A stretch of 64,000 nucleotides of DNA from the NCBI GenBank assembly GCA_040954595.2, contig CM082583.2:13330001-13394000 (forward strand), given 5' to 3'. The notes under the pieces are model-generated. The model saw nothing but the letters and a program-made list of their open reading frames with translations. It was not told the origin of the DNA and searched no databases. The position numbers and the translations under genes are program-made. Origin of the DNA: Balanoglossus misakiensis. Its lineage: Eukaryota > Hemichordata. Shown piece by piece: positions 1-14,893 of the stretch (position 1 is the stretch's first letter; each line of letters begins with the position of its first letter).

Positions 1-1111
<1,111 letters not shown>

Positions 1112-1262
1112 TCACCATTGATTGATTGATTCTCGCGTACGAACGGCACGTGGGCTGGGGTTGGTAATGTCATATTAACATTTCTAATTTTCCAATTTGT
1201 ATCACTATTTATCTTCATTTTAAGATAATATTCGGTGGAACAGCCAGTGTCCAAAATTATTG

Positions 1263-1316
1263 AATAAAGGAATCAGACAATATAAATGTGTAATGTTGTT
1301 CATTAGACTGAATAAA
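1263..1316 (+). terminator. Poly(A) signals of the alpha-tubulin gene
   Basis: Two canonical AATAAA hexamers (1263-1268 and 1311-1316) lie about 150 and 200 bases after the tubulin stop codon. Confidence 0.6.
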
Positions 1317-4300
1317 TGTTGAATCGTTTTTTGTCCACGATTTTATTTTCTCCATAGTTAATTTTGCTATCTCATTCAAAAATTTGAACTGTGACTCTCA
1401 ATTTTTACTGTAAATTTTAAGACAGGTTAATTTTAAGTTGCCTTGAGCAAAGTATGAGAAAAAATGTTAGACTTTGGTTTTCGAGGCGCATACTACCCTA
1501 AGCAACAAAGACTGCACTATTCAACAGTCGTATTTGTGGAGGAGGAGGGCTCTATCTGAAACAAAATTAATTGGCCCTTATTAGTTATAAATTACATCCT
1601 GGGGGAATTGTGCCGAAAGGCTGCACTAAGTATATATGCAGCTGAAACCAATGGTTTTTCCTTCATATTTTACTTACGTTATCGAGCTTTATGGTGTACA
1701 TGTCAAAACAGGGGTAATTTTGCAGAAATTAACACACATTAGGATCGAAATAATTCGCCTGTTAAAGTGGACGTTTGAAAGGCAGCAATTTACACGAGGA
1801 TATCATGTGGAGTCTATGACTAAAGCCAACGAAGCATTACAAGGCAAAACGCGTCATGGAAGCCGGTCTCTACGCCTGCGCAATGATGATGTACGCCCGA
1901 TCAGCAGTGACTCGCAAATTTGACATGAAGAGTGGATTCTCAGCAGTATTACGTTGACAACACATTGAAATCCGTCAAAATTGACCGCAGCACAGTTGTT
2001 CTGTAAATTGTGTGGGGGTGAGGGCGCATCGACAGCCAAGAATTGCCCGAATTGTCGACATCTCATTGTATGACGCCACTGCCAAGGAACGATATGGAGA
2101 AGGCGACTTCAAATATATGAGCAGATAGCAAGGAGGAGACAAAAGGGAAGTGACATCCTTTGCTGCAAGCCGCGGGGTTCACTATACGCAATACCCGATG
2201 TAGCCATGGCGACAGAGTAGGTTCAAGACTTTGACTTTTAAAATGCGGGCTTGTAGAGGCTGATACTTCCAATAGGTAAGGCGCCGAGTTGAGTTTTTGA
2301 CTATGTTATTTTTTACGCTATTCATATCACTTTTTATTATCATCAAATTAGGGACATTACGATATAAATTAATTATCAATCTTTATGCTTTTGTTCGGTG
2401 AATCAACTAAAATTATATGTCACATAGTTTCCTTTAATACCTAGTATATGACCATCTTTACCTTTGTCCAATGTTCGAGTCAGGACAAGAATTAATTTGC
2501 CAACACATAATACCCTGTCATGAATTCAAACTCAGCATATTCAGAGCTCCTTTGTGTGATTAGCATACCACGAAGTACTTTTGTCGCAATGCGTTTTGTT
2601 CACTGCTCATAACCACGGCCACTCCACACTGTGTGGACCCTGGACATGCCCTGGCGTAACGGGTGGAGAAAGGTGTTATGGGTTTTGTTCTCCACGTCCA
2701 AGATTTATTTAACTGTCATTTGTGGTATTTGAAGTACCAATGCCTGTCGGAAGGACTGTTACAGTTCGGAAGTTTGCGAACTTCTAGTATTTGTGAGTAT
2801 TCCAGTTGGATACGATTTTAATAAAGTTAGTTTACCTGTGTCACGTACGACATTGTTGGCATAGCTCCATGCATGAACACAGATGTCATTATAAGTCGAC
2901 GGTAGAGATATTTACATTTTGTTTGGGGACAAGTATTTGCGTAATAAAGCTTCTTTTGTAAAGCGTCTTCTGTTTGGTATTCATGTATTCAGTGTTTCCA
3001 CGTCAGCAAATTGTTCTCGCGCCTTGACATACCATGGAGGTACATGTACTAAAGTAAAGCGAGGGTCTATGGTCAGTTCACACACGGTCATCCACACAAA
3101 CCGTGGTTCACAATGACCGTGGTTTGTCACATATGTACGTCTACATGGTACGTCCATCTCCATGGTCCATGCTAGCTGCGATGATTGTAGCGGGTGCTGC
3201 TAAGTTCGCAGTCCTACCTGCATGCAAACACACCAGTCAACCTCCCTTATCATTTTGCAGTTGGGAACATACATCCACAATAACCTGGATGTCATCCGGA
3301 TTTCCGTTCGTGTCCTCACAGCAACGTTTTCATACCATGTTGGCCGGGCAATAATATTTGATATGCAAATTTCGTAGATAGATCCCAAAGAAGCGCGTGT
3401 TATGTCAGACGGTAAACTCTCCTGTTTCATGTTGTGATCTGCGTGGTCTCTGCGACTGGTAGCTTCAGGTGCCACGTATTCATTGAATACAATTCTCAGT
3501 TCAACATCGGTGCATGCGGTTAGGGTGTCCGACACATTTTAGAGCGAGCCCCGTATCCATAGATTAAGATCGTGACAACAAAACGGGTGAGTTACTATTC
3601 AGTGTGTTGGGTTGGTGGGCGAGTTGAATTTACTAAAATTTAGAAGAGGGTGGATTATATTCTATTCACGAAGAATTTTGCTAACATTGCTATCATCACA
3701 CTAGACTCCGGGGAGAACTCAAAAAGGCAAAGAGGTAGTTGGCCTCTTGTTTGATCGTAGCTCCATGATTTGGCACTACTGAGCGCCATTTTTGATTTAT
3801 CGAACCATGGACTTTTACGTCCATGATCGAACTGGCAAAAGGTTAACTATATTAACCGCATCTGAATGACATCGACCACGGTCACGTGGAGTGACTGTGC
3901 ATCGACGTACCAACAAAGAATACTTGGCGTGACACAGACTTGATAAATTAAAATGTTATCGGGCGAGAATCACATGTTTTAACTTCCAAGTTATGTCGGT
4001 CAATGGCGAAAACATGGCAGTCCTTTCCACAAAATTATTTACACTCAATAATATTACGTAAGACTTAATAGCACAAATAGCACAACTCATACATCTATTC
4101 TTTAGGGGTTATTCCAGCGCCCAGTTTCAATTTTCAGTATGCTGGCCACATTTCTTTTCTTTTTACAATTGGATTTCAAAACACTGGGAGGTGTGCAAAT
4201 GTAGTGGTTCTAAATTTACAAAGAGCTATTTTCAACACCATTTTCGCTACACAGCTTAAATATGGTTCTAAAGCAACTCTTTCCAGATACTGGTTCAGAA

Positions 4301-4881
4301 ATAAAACTACTATAACCATACCATGTACAGTAGGGTTAGCCTGAAACATCTTGCTCAGTTATTGAACCACTTTTTCTAGTGCAACCAGATCTACTCGATG
4401 CATCGGTTTTGAAGAATGTCAGAGCTCAACATAAACGATCATATGTTCGTCGGTTTGACTGTCAGATCTGTTTTACTCATTGCTGAAGGCGTGATAGCAC
4501 TGTGCCTGAGATTTGCATGGATTTTATTTCTAAGCCTAATAATATCTCATTCTTTCCTTCTTTCCAGTAGACCAATGGGAAGAAGGCTTACAAGAAACAC
4601 CCCCTGGTGCAAGATAATTCGGTCCTGTAACGATGGTAACCTTCGTGGGAGGTAATCTTGGCTGCTCTACGAGAAGGGAAATTAGGTTGTCTTCGATCTC
4701 AAGTTGAGGAAAGAGGACGTTTAGAAACCATGCGCGGTTTTCTGCGTCGAATTGTCAATCACACATAGAAGCTACCTCAGATGGTAATAACATTTTCAAG
4801 GATTTTCTAACAATATTTGAAAACGTGGCTAAACCGGAGACCGAATCACGTCCGTGTGTCAGCCTAGATGACGTCGCTATC
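1317..4881. other. Intergenic region between tubulin and sulfotransferase
   Basis: No open frame here resembles a known protein; frames of 60-110 codons look random. Around 3030-3175 there are short inverted repeats (an ACCATGGAG-type motif with its complement, and repeated CCGTGGTT/CACGGTCA blocks) that could fold back on themselves, perhaps a small degraded repeat. The frame of the following sulfotransferase exon is open upstream back to about 4720 but without an ATG, so the transcript leader probably lies in 4700-4881. Confidence 0.4.
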
Positions 4882-6406
4882 ATGGCGTTATTTCATATAC
4901 GTGGCGTAGGATGCCCTTGCCGAACACGCCACCTTTTACGGAACGCATGTATTGGCATTGCAATTCTCACCGCCGCTCTGATAGCCTTCCATCGATGGGA
5001 AAGCAGCATTAGGTAAGATTTGCGAATCTAAACATACTGAGGATGCATGCTGCCAGAGGCGCTGTGTTCCCAGTGTCCGGCTGATAGGTCTATCATATCG
5101 TTCCGCAACTATTGTCCTGGCAGTGACGTGTTCCAGACGACGAGCAGGATTGTCGTTTTTCATCTCTGCATGTTTATGGCATTCTGATAGCTTCAGATGT
5201 GCTTGCTATTTGTTTTACTTTAAACCCTCTAAATTGTTTTTTTTCTGTAGTATTTACGAAGTGAAGCGGGATTCCAAGTTCGACTCCAGCTCCGTAGAGA
5301 AGTCCACTGTCAAAATTGCCAACAAGCGTGAACTTGTTACCCCTAGCAACCAGAGCAACACCAGTAAGGAGTCTGGCGAACATAAAGATCCACGCTTTTT
5401 GCAGCTAGAGTCGAAATTTCCCTGGATTGTTCGTCGAAATTTTTTGGTAAATTATTTTACAAGAAGAAAAAATAACAGTGACGGAAAGGACGATTATGGA
5501 CGAAGCAAGTTAGTCTTTCTTCACCATAACAAAGCGGCAGGCACCACTGTAAAGACATGTCTCACTAGTTTAGCATCACGAAATTCCTTACGTTTAGGTC
5601 CCGTATTGGCCAGTAACTCTCGAGTCGGGATCCACACTTCCTCTTCTCGAAAAAATCGCTACGAAAACGTTCGCATTTTTATGGGTGGATATTCATTCGG
5701 GCTTTGTGACGAATTCCAGAGCGAGGCTCCATGTTCGTACTTCACATTCCTGCGTCATCCGTACGAGAGAGTCATATCCTCGTTCGAGTACTGCAAACGA
5801 GCTAGGTCGGATCAGCTTTGCTCCGTCCTCAACGCGAACGAGGTGACAATCAATGAATGGGCAAAACACCAAGGAAACTTCTTTTACAGACAGGTCCTTT
5901 TCAAACCAGAATTTTGCATGAAAGAGTTTAATCCGTACGTGAACCTTCGTGTAAACTCAGAAGCGCACGATATAAAATGGAACAACAATGTAATGTCCAT
6001 CTCCTGCTGGTTTCGGGAGAAGTTGGCGCTACAAAATATCACAACTGAATCAGAACGCGATTTACTGTTGGACTACATTCTCGAAAATATGGAGACTTGG
6101 TTTTCTGTGATCGGGATCGCGGAAGAATACGAAGTCTCTATGCAGCTCATGGAAAGCGTCTACAAATTACAATTCACATCCGTCTGTGGAGGAATGAAGA
6201 AGAACTACAATTTGTACCAACAAACAAACTCGACAGATCAAAACGTTTCGAAAAAGGTGGACAGTCTGAAAGCGCAGTTAATGGCGGACCCTGCAGTTGA
6301 GAAATCTCTATTCTATGATATGCTAATTTATGAAAAGGCTACTGAAATATTTGAGAAGCAGAAACAAGTTTATACGCAGAATGAGTCCAGGAACCAAAAC
6401 CGATGA
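4882..6406 (+). CDS. Golgi-type carbohydrate sulfotransferase family protein, two exons
   Basis: Exons 4882-5012 and 5251-6406 join through GTAAGA / TTTTCTGTAG to give 428 residues. The chosen ATG (4882) gives a short cytosolic N-terminus, a single hydrophobic anchor at about residues 21-37, then a lumenal domain: the type II topology of Golgi sulfotransferases. The PAPS 5'-phosphosulfate loop is visible near residues 131-146 (FLHHNKAAGTTVK), and the 3'-phosphate-binding segment near 208-222 (FLRHPYERVISSFEY, with the conserved Arg and Ser). The C-terminal YEKATEIFEKQKQ resembles the final helix seen in heparan and chondroitin sulfotransferases. It should transfer sulfate from PAPS to a sugar; the acceptor cannot be read from sequence. 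Several Cys in the lumenal domain suggest disulfides. Poly(A) signal at 6709-6714. The frame is open upstream of the ATG without another ATG, so a further 5' exon cannot be excluded. Confidence 0.85.
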
Positions 6407-6708
6407 TTTTTTCGACTTGTTACTAGAGTGGTATAAATGGTCTGCGGGGATTCAATTTTTCAAATGGTGGTTACATTGCTTAAATTATACGAATGTTTTC
6501 CACTTTGTTGACTTATTTGACAAAGAGCTCCAAATAGTTTTGTTTATGACAATGTTGTTGTCTGAGTAAAGATTGATGACAAACGCGTACAGGACAACGT
6601 AGCCTCTAATCCTATCAGTGTTGGTAGTGAGGTAGGCTAAAACCTCCATGGCGGTACTTCGTGGTGCCTTCGTTTTTAGACTCAGATGCGATCATTACGT
6701 GTCAAGAG

Positions 6709-6714
6709 AATAAA
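6709..6714 (+). terminator. Poly(A) signal of the sulfotransferase gene
   Basis: AATAAA about 300 bases after the stop codon, in the otherwise non-coding stretch following the gene. Confidence 0.55.
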
Positions 6715-7481
6715 CGAATGACTATAATCTGACGACCTCGTCTTGTCAAGTTGTAACATTTAATTATGTTGATTGATTATCTATTTACAATGTATTACGC
6801 TAGCGTTGTGTCAACGCTGAATAAGAATTCTTGAGATCTTGATATTCTATCAAGTGAAGTATTTTCACATTGCTTCTGGCCGATAACATTCTTATAGAAT
6901 ATTTACGAAGCCTGTGCAATATTTTTGTTTTAGTATTGCCCATTGTATTTTGCTTAGTTTGTTATTTTGTCATGTACAATATTGACCAGCAATTTTTCAC
7001 CACAAAAGCAAAAAGAGAGTACCACCATAGACAGTAATTTTGTTGTTTCGGTTTCACATCATACAAGTTACCGCGCTTTGGCGGAACTTGCTGAGTTGTC
7101 GGTTGTAAATTTACAGTTTTTTACAGTTTTACATTCATTTGGTGTACATGCGAAAGCACTTAATTTTTGACATATTTTGGTGCGCAAAATTAATTGGACG
7201 TATGTAAAAGCTATGCTTCAAACTAAATCATGAATGTTTTTAAAAAGTCTCGATGACCAGGTTTTATGGAGTAATGTCTTATTTTTCCGACATAACGTGA
7301 TTGACGTGAGAGATTGGATGGTGTACGGTAGTCAGGCCGGGTACGCGTTCCAAGGTGATACATGGGAAGAAGCATTGGAGCCCTCTAGAGGCGAGCTTTA
7401 AAATAAATACATGGAATTCGAGTTTAAAGTTGAAACTACTGTTGGCAGAAATGATTTTTTGAAAAGTTTTTTTTTCACTAG

Positions 7482-7730
7482 GAACCGTATAATGTCTCCC
7501 CGATTGGAGCTTCCGTTCGTCCGATGCTGATAGGGCAGGAAAAGCTGACTTGTAAAGATTATTTCAAGTTGGCAAATATCCATGGGGATTGCGTCGGTCT
7601 GCATCTCTTCAGCTACGTGTCTGCCATGGCGACAGAACTACCAGAGGAACAACGTCACAAAATAATGCCTTGGGCGTATTTACGGGTTTCTTTTATGAAT
7701 ATCACTCTCGACTTAAGTCGACAAGATTAG
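7482..7730 (+). CDS. Exon-like open frame of unknown function
   Basis: A pyrimidine-rich stretch ending in CACTAG at 7476-7481 looks like a splice acceptor and is followed by 82 open codons. The composition looks protein-like rather than random (segments such as CKDYFKLANIHGDCVGLHL and MATELPEEQRHKIMPWAYL). I do not recognise the family and see no partner exon, so it may be a terminal exon of an unidentified gene or chance. No function is proposed. Confidence 0.2.
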   Translation, partial: EPYNVSPIGASVRPMLIGQEKLTCKDYFKLANIHGDCVGLHLFSYVSAMATELPEEQRHKIMPWAYLRVSFMNITLDLSRQD

Positions 7731-9512
7731 CAAAATAGAATGTCGATTGTCAGTTATTACTCTTTTGAACTGCGAATGTGATTGGTCAGGAAGAGATTTT
7801 GCGTGGGTCATCATAGTTTCATAAGTTGTATTTTTCGCCATATGCATTTCGCGTCATTTCAATTTTTAATCATTGTCGCTCTTTATTATGTATGTTAACA
7901 CAATCTCGTTCAACTGACTGTCATTTTCCGAAGAGCCATTGCGATCATATTTCAGTGTATAGTGGCACACAGTCGACGCGTGATCACTGCGGCACTAGGC
8001 GTCAAACGAACCGCCTAGAAGATAGACTTGCTGTAAGATGAGATATTTCATTTCAAGATGGAAGAAAAAAGGGATACTCAAGGATGTCTAAATGTCATTT
8101 TTAATTCCTCGCAGCTACACCGGATAATCCCTTCTTCGACCCACGCACTTTCGCGCGCGATACCCCCCCCCCTTCTACTCAGTTCGATAATATGCAACTT
8201 TTAATTTGTAAATTTTGAACGCAGACGATCGCAATAACATCTGCAACTATGTTACTTGTTTTTAATTTCCTTGTTGGTTTTTAGAAAGCCCCCCCCCCAG
8301 CGGCATATTTAAGGGTTACAGAAAGTAAGCGAAAACTCTCCCTTTTCTAACGCAGACAGTAATAATAAGAGAAATGTTAAGATTTGATACACCCTTTAAA
8401 TAATGCTTGAACTTTGCCCCTACCCTCTGTGCAATATCTTGTAAAATATTAAGTGTGGCATCACGTGACAGGAAGAGCCTATGGTCACTTTATAACAGTA
8501 GCCGATGACGACACTATTTTGTGGTGCATAAGAAGTAAATGGCGTTGTCATGGTTTTGTCACCACGGCCAGTGGAAAAATGAATTGGCTCGGTGTATTAA
8601 AAAAGTAGTGGAATACTAGTATTTTAGAAAACACACCCGAGCTCAAATTAAGCTGTAAATTTACAGACATAACGTTTCGTTTTTATCCCATATGAGCCAG
8701 ACAATCATTTTCTCAAAGGCACATAAAAAGAAAAAAATATCCATCATTGATCGTCTTGTGTTCCAGAGAAACTTTATCCACTCTCCTCTCCTGGTCTAAC
8801 ATAATCGAATTTGTATGAAAATCCCTGAGCGCAGCAGGCATCACCAAAAGGATTGCCAACAAAGGTCACTCTTCGTGTTTCTAAATTGCACAATTCAAGT
8901 TTGACCCTCTGCGACTCTTTCATTCACGTTGGAGTCACGTGAACCAGTCGGACGGGTTTGCGTTTCCAAAACAACCACATCGGTCCCCTTCTGGTGCAAG
9001 GACAACCCCCCAACAGCCCACGTCACACATTTGGGTAAAACTGAACGCTTGTACACTTGTTCAGTTATTTTCAAACGGACACCGATTCAAGTTACATGGA
9101 ATACACGTGTGTGTTCGACAAAACGGCATGCGCCACGATCTACGGTATGTTGAAATGTTTAAAAAAGTTTCACATTTTTCTGTACGTACCATACTGCTAT
9201 TCGCCAGATGTGTCACATGACATTGCTTCAAATTGGTGACGTGTCCCCCGCTGCACAGTAGTGATGTTGGAGTTTTGAACGTCTACATTAGTCACAGTTG
9301 AAGCATGGCCGACACAACCTGGCATTAAAAGAGATTATTGTTAGAATGTCAGATATGCTGTGTTTTACCTATGATGTGGCAAGTTCTGGAATTCCTTTGA
9401 TGTGTTGAAGAGGAGTGACGACTACACTGCATCTATTATCCTGAATCAGTGACAGAACTTGTTCTCAACATGATTTGTAAACTGGTGAAATAAGGACGTC
9501 GCACTAAATTTT

Positions 9513-9857
9513 ATGCGCACACATACCACAATTGATCTTGCTGGAAAAATCAGTAAGATATTAGAGCGCAAATCTCCAAATTGGCGGACCATAAGAATGC
9601 CTTTGGTCAAAAGTGAATCTGGCACAGCATGGCAAAGACGACGCGATAAAACGATATCAATTCGACGCATCTATGCTATCGTCCATAATGTTAGCATCAA
9701 TAAAAATTTAACCACCCCAAGTTTGGCTTGGCTTTCAGAAGTCAAAAATTGCGACAGGTGTTTTGAAGCACATCTCTCGAAGGATAGCCAGTGTATGTTT
9801 TTTGTTAGTCATTTTTGGAGTGATCGTGTGTTGGTGAACTTCTACGCGCCGAGCTAG
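9513..9857 (+). CDS. Hypothetical 114-codon ATG open frame
   Basis: An ATG-initiated frame of 114 residues, basic in its first half and with three Cys in the second, lies alone in a gene-poor stretch. No domain, signal peptide or similarity is recognised and no splice sites clearly flank it. It is listed only because it is the longest ATG frame in the region; chance is a good explanation. Confidence 0.12.
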   Translation: MRTHTTIDLAGKISKILERKSPNWRTIRMPLVKSESGTAWQRRRDKTISIRRIYAIVHNVSINKNLTTPSLAWLSEVKNCDRCFEAHLSKDSQCMFFVSHFWSDRVLVNFYAPS

Positions 9858-12800
9858 TCAACTTGTGGGTGAACTTTGTCTATATATATAGAAGGTGTCA
9901 ATCATGCCCCACGGAGACTATTTACGCAGCTTTACAAAAGACCTGTGATCATGGTGTTGTTTTGATGTGTGAACACGCCTAATTTGCTGCCAAACTTTGT
10001 GAAGGAAGGGAAACAATACTTAACAATGGGGTGACGACAATTATTGTCCGTCGCATGTCACCTGCACTGACGTTTTGGGCGTCTTGTCTTCGCCTTCGTG
10101 CGAAAACCATAAAAAAAACTTTTTGGTTGGCGATCAGTATGTCAGTACACAATACTTTTAGCTTTTCAGTGTATTAAATGTTGGCATGGCTGATAATCAG
10201 GCAGTCGTTATTCCCCGGCGAATCACACCAAGTATCAGCACCGCTGGATCTTGGAGCCTGCCCTCAGAACACCCCTTTGCAAGAGTGGCTTCGTCCAGTC
10301 TATCAAATGAAAGGTGACTATTGCGACGAATAACACGTGAGATCAGTGGTTGTGGAGATCGAGATTGTCAAACAGTGTTTGGCACGCACAGACATTCCCG
10401 GACGCGCGGCGCCAAGTTATACAGCATCCGTCAAGAGCAGGCATTGGGCGCTTTCATCATTTGCATCATGATAATACCCGAAAATTGAAATATCACAGCA
10501 GTTATGGAAGGTAGAGTTTGCATTCTTCTTTGATCCTTCTGTGGATAAAACGTCATTTATCTTTCTAGGTTAATTGTTTTCCCATATTTCATGATGAATG
10601 TACGTGCAGAAAATCGATTGCTCAAAGACCCATAGGTATCCATACGTATTATCAGATAAGATAGCATAATTACCATAAAGTTTTTCTTGATTATGCTTTT
10701 GTAGAGGTTACTAGATATTTGTCGATGACTAACGTACATATTTGTTCCAATGCTTATGAACTGGAGAATTGGAACTTGCTGCCAATCTAGTTTACGGTGT
10801 CTAGGTTCTTTTGGGTGCTTTTGTGCGGTTGTCCGGTATGGCCTCGATGCCTGCACTACAAGACGTCGAGTTACTCTACATTCTCAGGAACATATCGGTC
10901 GGCGTTGTTCAGTTTGACCGTCTACGTTTCAGAGACGGTCAGCGATAACTCTAGTTCAATATTGTCTACGTTTGGTCTGTAATAACTCTCGTTTCAAACA
11001 ACAGCGACAAGGAAAGGAAGATGTATTTCTGACAGAGATTGGAGAATGGTTTAATACGCTCAAATATCTTGACATTTCCGTTGATTTTATTATTTATTTG
11101 AATTTACTTGATATTCTCGCCGCAGGGCTTTTGCAGCTCGAGTTTGATATCCGGGATTATGTGTTACCCAGTGGCAATCGCACGGTCACGAATCACACAA
11201 GAAATGATGTGTACCGCGACATGTACGGTTTCGTAAGATTGTCATAAAAACACGCCGCGCAATTCTTTGTTTGCTCATAACTGCGCGGTGTTCTCTAACG
11301 TCTGTTCTTGAAATATTTTCGATGCTTTCAACGTATAGCATCATTTTGAATAGGCGGTGTGAGCTATTCTCAGCACGGTGTGAACTGAATATGTAACAAG
11401 CGTGCGGCTTAACGAAAGAAAACTTAATGGCCAACAGGGGAATGAAATCACATTTACAACGCGAGGCGACACAAAATCGCGCGTGATTTCAGCGCGTCTC
11501 ACACGCAAATGTTTGTGGAATGTGTTCAAATTCAAAGCAGAGACTTATGATAGTGGATGAGACTGAGAGTTGAGTTGTCAATTGACTTTTTAAAACCGTG
11601 GATGAAAAGTCTGATTACTGGTTGAAACCAGAAATTAGATGTCTACCTGAATTTACCGATTTCCATACTGAACTATACCATTAGATGCTGCAAATCGTAA
11701 CTCGGATGTGATGATGTTACGTGGAAAGAGATTTCTGAAAGTTTCATGACTTGAGTCGGTGATTAAGTTCTGTCGGCGTACACCGTTGATCAGAGACATG
11801 GTCATCGATCGAAGGACAGCGGTGACGCACATGTTCTGTCAAATACAGTAATCAGCAGGATATCCTGAGCTTTACAGAGATGAGCAGGCAGCATCCACAA
11901 GTCCCACTTTGTGTGTCTTTGTGCGCTTATCTCAAACACGCGGGCACGTGTTGGAAAACATGAACTGTTCGACTTATCGGTTTATTTGCTTGAATAGTGT
12001 CAGGATGGCGATTGTGTTTTCAAGCGATCTGAAGTACGATTCTTTCAGGCAGTGCAATTATGTTGTATGTTATTCTACATCCCGAGTGACTTTTATCAGA
12101 TAGAAATCACTCTGTTATCAATTATGCATATCAGTATATTAATTTAGGCCTACGTTTTCACCGATGCTAGGCACGTCTGAAATCGGAGACAGTATAGCAG
12201 ACCGTGACTTCATTTTAAAACGTTTTGAGGCTCAAATAAACAGGGCCCATCCTTTTCTCTATGGCATCATTGTAATCGATTGTTTTGGGCAAACATCTCC
12301 CTTATTGCCATTTTTGTTACTCAACGGATTTTGTGTCGCCAAAGAATACATACCCCGTCAGAAAAGTGCGGCGTGGATATGCATGTTCTCAAATAGCTAG
12401 GCGTGGACATGATCAATTTCGTGCATGTAAATGTCACATGACGCAGGTGCATACACACGAGGTTGTGTACGAAGACGTGTGCCCCGGGGCAACATCAGAT
12501 GAAATGTGTACTCTTCGGAAATTAAGAAAGTATGACACGGTCAGAAATGGCGGCGCGGTTACTCCGCCTACGTAGTGACATTTGAAACCGCTCTGCCGAG
12601 GCAATTTTGTGTTCATTACAATTCGTTTTTGATTCACATGAAAATGTCACCACACGTGATAGTATCAATCTCACAAACTTTAAGCACCTTTTTCAACCGG
12701 GATTTCTCCTCTCTGTCTTATGAAGGACAAAGAAAGTATCCAGGTACATCTAATTCGACACTTCTGCCCCAAGACGTAGGCTCCTGACGTCAGAGTGACG

Positions 12801-14893
12801 TCAATTTTGTCTTCGCATACGCCTAACATTCAGGAAGATTATTTGAGTCACTATTCGAATGGTTTCCTCCCTGCGGTGTTGTCCGACATAATGCGCCATG
12901 AAACAGATAATCTCGATTTGCACAAGCACTGTCGTCAGTATATAGTTACAGTAAGGCAACTTTACTGCGGAAAACCTTCATGTGTTGGCAAGTGGGAGGA
13001 GTCCGTCTGGGAGTTGACATTTACCTTTTTTTTGTTATCGGCGTAGATTCCCAAAGTAGACAACTTTAACTGGGGTAACGTATGCAGAACCTCGCTATTA
13101 TGGCTTCCCATGGGGCCACAAAACGTTTCGCAGCAGCTATTCCAATTCTGCGATAAAAATCCACGTTTTCTAAGGGATTATTTTTTGGGGGGAAATAAAA
13201 CAAACTACTTCGCAACAGCTTTTATAGGAAGGAAGACTTGATTCTCACCACCTGCGTGGCATTTCGCTAAAACACGGGAACAACACGCTGTGCTATAGAC
13301 ACAGGGAAACAATGTACAAAAAGTTAATCTTCCTCTTTACCTTTCTCTCCGGCAAATGCGTGAGTCAGTGGAGAAGAAGACGAAATGCGCGGGCGTTGAC
13401 CGTAATTGGGTGACGAAAAAGCCCACTTTACGGTTTCCTTATCACATTTAAAGATCATGTCAACGATGCAAAACCGAATTGTTCAGCGAAATGTTCGCAC
13501 TTTCACAAAGGCCATCAGGGTCTTCTGAAATGGCATTTCTTCCTGCTTACTACGAAAGTCCAAGAGAGATATGTTTATTAATTGGAAACCAAACACGACG
13601 TCGTGTTCACCTTGCCCACATGTCCAAAATTAAACACATAGTGATATTTTATGTCCAAGTATTTACATAATCATGTCTCATTTACTCAAGTAATTTTAAT
13701 AACTTAAATACATTAATAAAATATGCATGGGTGAGTCTAGTTATATCAAGCAAAAGTGATGAACATGTATAAACTTGTCAAGAGGCGTGTTATTAAACTG
13801 ACCAGAAAGATACGAATGTAGGTTTCAAAGAGATGCCTCACCCTCGACTTCATTTGTCACGCAACAGGACTAACCTGGATGGGGAAAGCTTGAAACTAGA
13901 ACACAAGCTCTGTCGAGTGCACTTTTATCCAGATGCAAGACATGTCACACTTTCCCTTTCTGATTATTCGCCTAATTTCCCCAAATCACAACAGATTAAA
14001 TCTGCCTAGCAACCGACACCTGACAACCGACCGATGTACATTGCGTATTCACAAAGTGTACTGGCAGTATGCGTGCCAGTAACACTACATGTTGAGAAAA
14101 CATGCTCATCGAGTCAATGTCACAGTGTCACGGAATTCATGCGAGGAAACAACTGTTTTCTATTGACAGAAGGATGGACGGACGACAGACAGATAGACTG
14201 TCATTCATCATACAAGCTACGCTGCCTTAAAGCCGTTTTAGTGTCAGTAACAATAAGTAAAATATGAAAAGGCGCACATTATTCGCATAATAAGGGAAAA
14301 GGTCAAACTTTAAAGTTACAACTTCTGAAGCCTTCATGATGCAGAGTTCAATAAATTAGGTCATTTATAAAATCGGGTTTTCAAGATTATGTCAAGAGGT
14401 GTGAAACCATAACAGTGAGTGGCTGAATTCACAAATTGGAGTTCAAGAAATTGGGTCACTTGTGAAAACATGTTACGCGGATTATCTCTTGACAACAGCT
14501 CAGCAACTGAATTCCCGGCAAACTTTTCCAAACCTCGAGTTTTATTTGCCCTGAATCAAAGTCATAAAAGACTGGTTTAAAGTGGACCAAACCGTATAAT
14601 GTAACATTTTATCCTTAACCATGTATATTTGAATGCTGAAAAAATTGAAAAATAATTTACCATTCTGGTATCTATACTTTAATCGTACAACAAATCATGT
14701 GTCAACAACCAACACGTGTACGTATTCACACGCATCAAACCAACCAGTTGAGTGGAAACTGGAACACCACAGTGAATCATGCAACCAATTCCTGAAATAT
14801 TAAGGATGTCGTCGAATTATAATTTTTGGAGGAAGGAGAGGAAGTGGGGGACGGACCCTATTTACTAACTTTTAGATTTTCATTTCTTTTCAG

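Larger units (their letters stand above)
6715..14893. other. Long region with no confident gene
   Basis: About 8.2 kb in which no recognisable protein was found on either strand. It probably contains the missing 5' exon(s) and promoter of the synaptotagmin-like gene, since that gene's first visible exon needs one base from an upstream exon. Poly-C runs occur near 8163 and 8288. Two open frames are listed separately as weak candidates (7482-7730 and 9513-9857). Confidence 0.5.

Noticed and set aside
4416-4655. 79-codon plus-strand frame before the sulfotransferase
   Set aside because: It has an ATG but no family resemblance, and its frame does not splice naturally to the sulfotransferase exon.
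4730-4732. ATG upstream of the sulfotransferase exon
   Set aside because: It is one base out of frame with the coding exon; the in-frame ATG at 4882 gives the expected short tail plus membrane anchor.
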